NCBI GenBank assembly: GCA_018881555.1
Contig: JACAXG010000007.1
Coordinates: 8,694,935 to 8,758,934 of the forward strand
Direction: 5' to 3'
Length of the DNA: 64,000 nt
DNA from: Amblyornis subalaris
Lineage: Eukaryota; Chordata; Aves; Passeriformes; Ptilonorhynchidae
Below the pieces are notes generated by a model that was given only the letters and a program-made list of their open reading frames with translations, was not told the DNA's origin and ran no database searches. Of this stretch, positions 63,433 to 64,000 are shown one piece after another. Made by a program: the position numbers and the translations under genes. Numbering within the stretch: position 1 is the first letter of the stretch; every line of letters starts with the position of its first letter.

Positions 63433-63671
63433 GCTCAGCTAATCCTTCTCAAGATTCAGATTATAGAAGCACAAGGTGGAGTCTTCTGTGGAAGGAGTTT
63501 GCTGGCATTTGCCCACTATGAGGAATAAGGACCTGCACTCAAAAAATAAAAAAGTAAAGGGAAATCCAAAGTGAAGAATCCTAGAGGAGCGCCTGGAGAG
63601 CTGAAAACCACCCTTCCCTGATGTGAAAGATGTCATTTACACTGCTTCTAGCAGATCAAAATTGCTGTAAG
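63433..63671 (+). other. Candidate exon, possibly 5' UTR plus translation start
   Basis: An acceptor-like tract (TTTTGTGTATTTTATATTTTAG) precedes 63433 and AAG|GTAAGCC, a near-ideal donor, follows 63671. ATG at 63630 has A at -3 and an in-frame TGA six bases upstream. It opens MSFTLLLADQNCCK, running 14 codons to the donor in phase 0; reading on into the putative intron meets a stop within a few codons. Other short upstream ATG frames exist (for example one starting MRNKDLHSKN), which weakens the 5' UTR reading. I do not recognise the peptide. It may be a non-coding RNA exon or chance. Confidence 0.33.
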
Positions 63672-64000
63672 GTAAGCCTTATTTATTGATAATATTTGTC
63701 TGTTTGTTGTTAATTTGGCAATGGTTTGGTCTGTTCATAACAATGAATTCCAAAGGCGTGTGTACTGAAAGGGAAAGGGAAGTTTTAAAAGTCGTGTTCC
63801 TGCTTGGAAAGTGTACCCTGACATACACAGAGCTTGGCTTCAGCCTGATGCATCCTCNTGCTTTCCCTGCAAATGGAAGTGCCTGGTCATTAACACAGCG
63901 AGTCACAGTAATGTGTTATGATCTGATCTGGCATTTATAAGGAAATAGAGTGTCTAGCCTTGGATACCTCTGCTCCAGGTCATTTGTCCTAGTGATAAAG
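63672..64000. other. Right-edge non-coding DNA
   Basis: Would be intron sequence if the preceding candidate exon is real. No other feature seen; the 84-codon frame at 63686-63940 has an unresolved residue and no motif. Confidence 0.5.

Noticed and set aside
1..64000. tRNA, rRNA, CRISPR, operon or viral gene content
   Set aside because: I looked for tRNA B-box-like GGTTCGAATCC, regularly spaced direct repeats, and retroviral or other viral protein motifs on both strands and saw none. LTR pairs were also not recognised.

Overview
This window looks like AT-rich, gene-poor nuclear DNA from a bird, either intergenic or inside a very large intron. The main evidence is the repeat content. Every clearly recognisable interspersed repeat is a CR1 (chicken repeat 1) LINE fragment, including subfamilies with the 3' end typical of birds (a 'GGTTGGACTAGATGACC'-like block, then 'CCCTTCCAACCC', then an ATTCTATG-type 8-bp tail). 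Older amniote CR1/L3-like and MIR-like remnants are also present. There are no primate or rodent SINEs, no bacterial gene organisation and no operons. Single unresolved bases (n) are scattered throughout, so short reading frames are often interrupted by unknown codons.

I could not confirm any protein-coding gene, tRNA, rRNA or CRISPR array. The longer open frames away from CR1 are compatible with chance at this base composition. Several of them start at GTG or TTG instead of ATG.

Layout: 1-10 kb is mostly single-copy non-coding DNA with small tandem repeats, a T9G15 homopolymer junction and a MIR-like remnant near 3.4 kb. A rearranged CR1 copy lies at 10.0-10.5 kb. 10.5-19.7 kb is mostly unique. 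Two degenerate CR1 3' ends sit head to tail at 19.7-20.4 kb. 24.1-25.0 kb holds the best-preserved LINE coding remnant, the ORF2 linker and the start of reverse transcriptase, with one visible nonsense codon and a cluster of unresolved bases. 25-33.8 kb is unique with microsatellites; a short CR1 piece lies at 33.8 kb; 34-43.4 kb is unique. An ancient minus-strand CR1/L3-like piece lies at 43.4-43.7 kb.

The most structured part is 52.8-54.9 kb. A plus-strand CR1 and a minus-strand CR1 of a different subfamily meet tail to tail across about 200 bp of CpG-dense DNA. That DNA carries three perfect copies of a 12-bp GC repeat and a CTCF-like motif. A third, minus-strand CR1 3' end follows at 54.8 kb. 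56.5-57.9 kb holds old CR1 and MIR-like remnants that seem to be nested.

Near the right edge (63433-63671) a stretch has strong splice-site-like boundaries and a short frame opening at an ATG in a fair context. It is the most plausible exon candidate but matches no protein I recognise. I found no clear undescribed system. The strongest leads are the CpG-dense, CTCF-like spacer between convergent CR1s and the exon candidate at the right edge.
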